From the NCBI GenBank assembly GCA_002347645.1, contig DDYF01000009.1, positions 25,026 through 89,025 of the forward strand: 64,000 bases of DNA. The letters run 5' to 3'. The notes under the pieces are model-generated. The model ran no database searches. It saw only the letters and a program-made list of their open reading frames with translations, and was not told the origin of the DNA. The translations under genes were made by a program, and so were the position numbers. Within the stretch, counting starts at the first letter, position 1. The number at the start of each line of letters is the position of its first letter. The stretch comes from Thermoleophilia bacterium UBA2241 (lineage in GTDB: Bacteria > Actinomycetota > Thermoleophilia > UBA2241). Below are positions 62,522 to 64,000 of this stretch, piece after piece.

Positions 62522-63869
62522 GCTCGTCGTTCTTGCCTTCGGCGCCGCAGGCGACGGCGTCTGGTGCGGGGCGCTCGCCGCCGTGCTGACGGGCGGTCCG
62601 GGCCTGCCTCACGCGGCCTTCGCCACGGTCGTCGTGTACGCGGCCGCCGTGCTCGCACTTCGCCGTGGCTGTGACGTGCGACCCGGCCGCGCGGCGCGGG
62701 GCAGCGCGGTCGCGCTCGCCACCGCCGCAGCGGCCGGGCTCTTCGTCGCCGGCCGCTCGTGGAACGCGGCCGACCCCGTCCGGTCGGTCGTCATCGATGT
62801 CGCCTACGCAGCGCTGCTCGTTGTCGTGGGCGCGGGTCTCGGTAGCGCGGCACGCTCCCCGAACGCCGCCACCCGCCACGCGGTGCGGGCGTTCGTCCTG
62901 GTGAGCGTCGTGGTCGTCGGGGCGACCGCCGGCGGTTCGCCGCCGCCTTGGGCGACGTGGGCCTTCGCCGCGACGCTTGTGGCGTCGGGTTTGTTCGTCG
63001 CGGCTGCCCGGTGTGAGTCGCTGGCGGCGTTGACTCCGCCGTCGGACAGGTCGCCGGCCTGGCCGTGGCTCCTGGCGGTGTTCGGTGTGACGCTGCTCGT
63101 GGTGGCGCTTGGGCTCGCTCTCACCCAGGTCCTGGAGATCGACCTCATCGCCCGCGCCCTCGCCATCGTCGGCGGCGTCGTGAGGTACGCGCTCGCGTGG
63201 GCGGGCTATGCCGTCGGCTATGCCGGCGCCGCGCTGATCCGGGTGTTCGGCTGGGTGGCCGCCCAGGTCGGCGTCCACCAGATCGAACCGTTCGAACCGC
63301 CGGACAGCCCCGGTCTGCCCAGGGACCTTCGAAGCCCGCAGCCGGAAGGTGGGGGAGGGCGGGGCCTGCCCCGGGCCGTGGTGGTGACGGCGCTCTCGGT
63401 CGTGACGGTCGCCGTGTCTCTCGCCGTCGTGGCGTTCGCCCTCAGGCGCGTGCAGCGTCTGGCACCCGAGCAGGTGGAGGAAGAGCGTGAGAGCGTCACG
63501 TCGCTGCGCACCGTCGTCGCCGATGGTGCGGACCGGCTGGCAGGGCGGCTGCGGCGCCTCGTCACGCGGACTCCTCCGCCCAAGACGCCGGCCGAGTCCG
63601 TGCGGCGACGCTACGCGGAGCTCGAGCGGCGGCTGGGCAGGGCCGGGTATGAGCGCTCGCCGGGGACGACGGTGCGCGCGTTCCTTCTCGAGGTGTGCGC
63701 CGTCGAAGAGGGTCGCGAAGGAGGACGCCCGGACGCCGCTCGAGAGGCGGCGACCGCGATCGCCGGCATCTACGAGTGCGCTCGCTACTCCGCTGAGCCG
63801 GTCGAAGGCGATACCGCGACGGTCTTCGACCGGCTCGTCAGCGACCTGGGCGCAACCGTGACGGGATAG
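62499..63869 (+). CDS. DUF4129 domain-containing membrane protein
   Basis: A 456-residue protein with about eight membrane segments in the first 330 residues and a hydrophilic C-terminal domain. The DUF4129 core is TPAESVRRRYAELERRLGRA through GTTVRAFLLEV and YECARYSAEPV. The family pairs with MoxR and DUF58, often near transglutaminase proteins, and its role is unknown. ATG 62499 overlaps the DUF58 gene by 23 bases; GGAGGGCGAAGG stands directly upstream. Confidence 0.85.
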   Translation: MSSRSRRELVVLAFGAAGDGVWCGALAAVLTGGPGLPHAAFATVVVYAAAVLALRRGCDVRPGRAARGSAVALATAAAAGLFVAGRSWNAADPVRSVVIDVAYAALLVVVGAGLGSAARSPNAATRHAVRAFVLVSVVVVGATAGGSPPPWATWAFAATLVASGLFVAAARCESLAALTPPSDRSPAWPWLLAVFGVTLLVVALGLALTQVLEIDLIARALAIVGGVVRYALAWAGYAVGYAGAALIRVFGWVAAQVGVHQIEPFEPPDSPGLPRDLRSPQPEGGGGRGLPRAVVVTALSVVTVAVSLAVVAFALRRVQRLAPEQVEEERESVTSLRTVVADGADRLAGRLRRLVTRTPPPKTPAESVRRRYAELERRLGRAGYERSPGTTVRAFLLEVCAVEEGREGGRPDAAREAATAIAGIYECARYSAEPVEGDTATVFDRLVSDLGATVTG

Positions 63870-63881
63870 GCCCGGCCGGGC

Positions 63882-64000
63882 TCAGGCGCGGATCGCGCTC
63901 TCGTCGAGCGCCACACTTAGGGCGGTCGTGTCGACGAGCGGAGCGGCGCAGGTGAAGCGACGGCAGACGTAGGCCGCGAGTAGTGTCCCGGGTTGTGTGC
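63882..64000 (-). CDS. C-terminal end of a DUF255 thioredoxin domain protein (YyaL type), partial
   Basis: The last 38 codons of a gene entering from the right edge: GTLLAAYVCRRFTCAAPLVD followed by TTALSVALDESAIRA and a TGA. The A-Y-V-C-R-x-F-x-C-x-x-P ending is characteristic of the long thioredoxin-domain/DUF255 proteins (SPATA20-like). Too little is present for more. Confidence 0.55.
   Translation of the reverse strand, partial: TQPGTLLAAYVCRRFTCAAPLVDTTALSVALDESAIRA

Noticed and set aside
37041..63869. Genome-wide readthrough of TAG in this organism
   Set aside because: Many genes here (hisD, cbiO, sucD, dppB, DUF4129 and others) end in TAG at their natural C-termini with no homologous continuation, so only the mttB TAG is a recoding candidate.

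Overview
The window is very GC-rich, gene-dense DNA with GTG and TTG starts, strong purine-rich ribosome binding sites, O-antigen-ligase and NikR/CbiMQO genes, a SHOCT/DUF6325 pair and an actinobacterial-style MoxR/DUF58/DUF4129 operon. The best guess is an anaerobic or facultatively anaerobic actinobacterial lineage. The anaerobic traits are inferred from a Cys-type sulfatase paired with a radical-SAM (oxygen-sensitive) maturase, a ferredoxin-dependent 2-oxoacid oxidoreductase, and two members of the trimethylamine methyltransferase (MttB) superfamily. No ribosomal or other taxonomic marker is present, so the assignment is an inference.

Layout. 0-8 kb: metallo-hydrolase, transglutaminase-like protein, PPK2, dodecin, DUF937 protein, an FDH-hydrolase-like formyltransferase, a GAP-family exporter and a DUF6325/SHOCT/TetR group; two convergent gene pairs are separated by very strong hairpins. 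8-11 kb: arylsulfatase and its maturase, the latter broken by a one-base frameshift. 11-16.8 kb: ABC-2 export operon, DUF456 protein, an uncharacterised protein and a C45 acyltransferase/peptidase. 16.9-20.4 kb: a secreted protein and an O-antigen-ligase-like protein with C-terminal repeats. 20.5-23.7 kb: cold shock protein with a structured leader, a shortened Fe-S protein, a universal stress protein, and an mttB gene whose frame is interrupted by a single TAG exactly where pyrrolysine lies in MttB. 23.7-29.4 kb: GH3 lipoprotein, LOG protein, RNB nuclease, an intact tRNA-Ala(UGC) and a permease, flanked on the outside by two degenerate halves of a second tRNA-Ala. 29.4-34.3 kb: membrane protein/HTH pair with a clear promoter and operator, an eroded SDR gene, and a nickel uptake system (cbiMN divergent from nikR-cbiQ-cbiO). 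34.4-58.9 kb: nucleotidyltransferase, then a histidine-degradation locus (hutU, histidinol dehydrogenase, korDABC, sucCD, hutH, hutI, ftcD) ending in a convergent non-pyrrolysine MttB homologue. 59-64 kb: flippase-like membrane protein and the MoxR-DUF58-DUF4129 operon.

The histidine locus reads as an energy pathway: HutH, HutU, HutI and FtcD take histidine to glutamate and formimino-tetrahydrofolate; 2-oxoglutarate made from glutamate can be oxidised to succinyl-CoA by KorABCD with ferredoxin as acceptor, and SucCD would harvest one ATP. Histidinol dehydrogenase beside hutU suggests histidinol may also enter. This locus is split between hisD and korD by about 10 kb (38.4-48.3 kb) of visibly lower GC and different codon use. 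That insert holds an argininosuccinate-lyase-family enzyme, a complete Dpp/Opp-type ABC importer and two tandem ornithine-cyclodeaminase/mu-crystallin-family proteins: it looks like a transferred catabolic cassette, possibly for an N-substituted amino acid such as an aminopolycarboxylate or opine-like metallophore.

The items I consider most worth following are the in-frame amber codon in mttB, the lyase/Dpp/OCD cassette, the hut-kor-suc arrangement, the split tRNA-Ala halves and the frameshifted sulfatase maturase.
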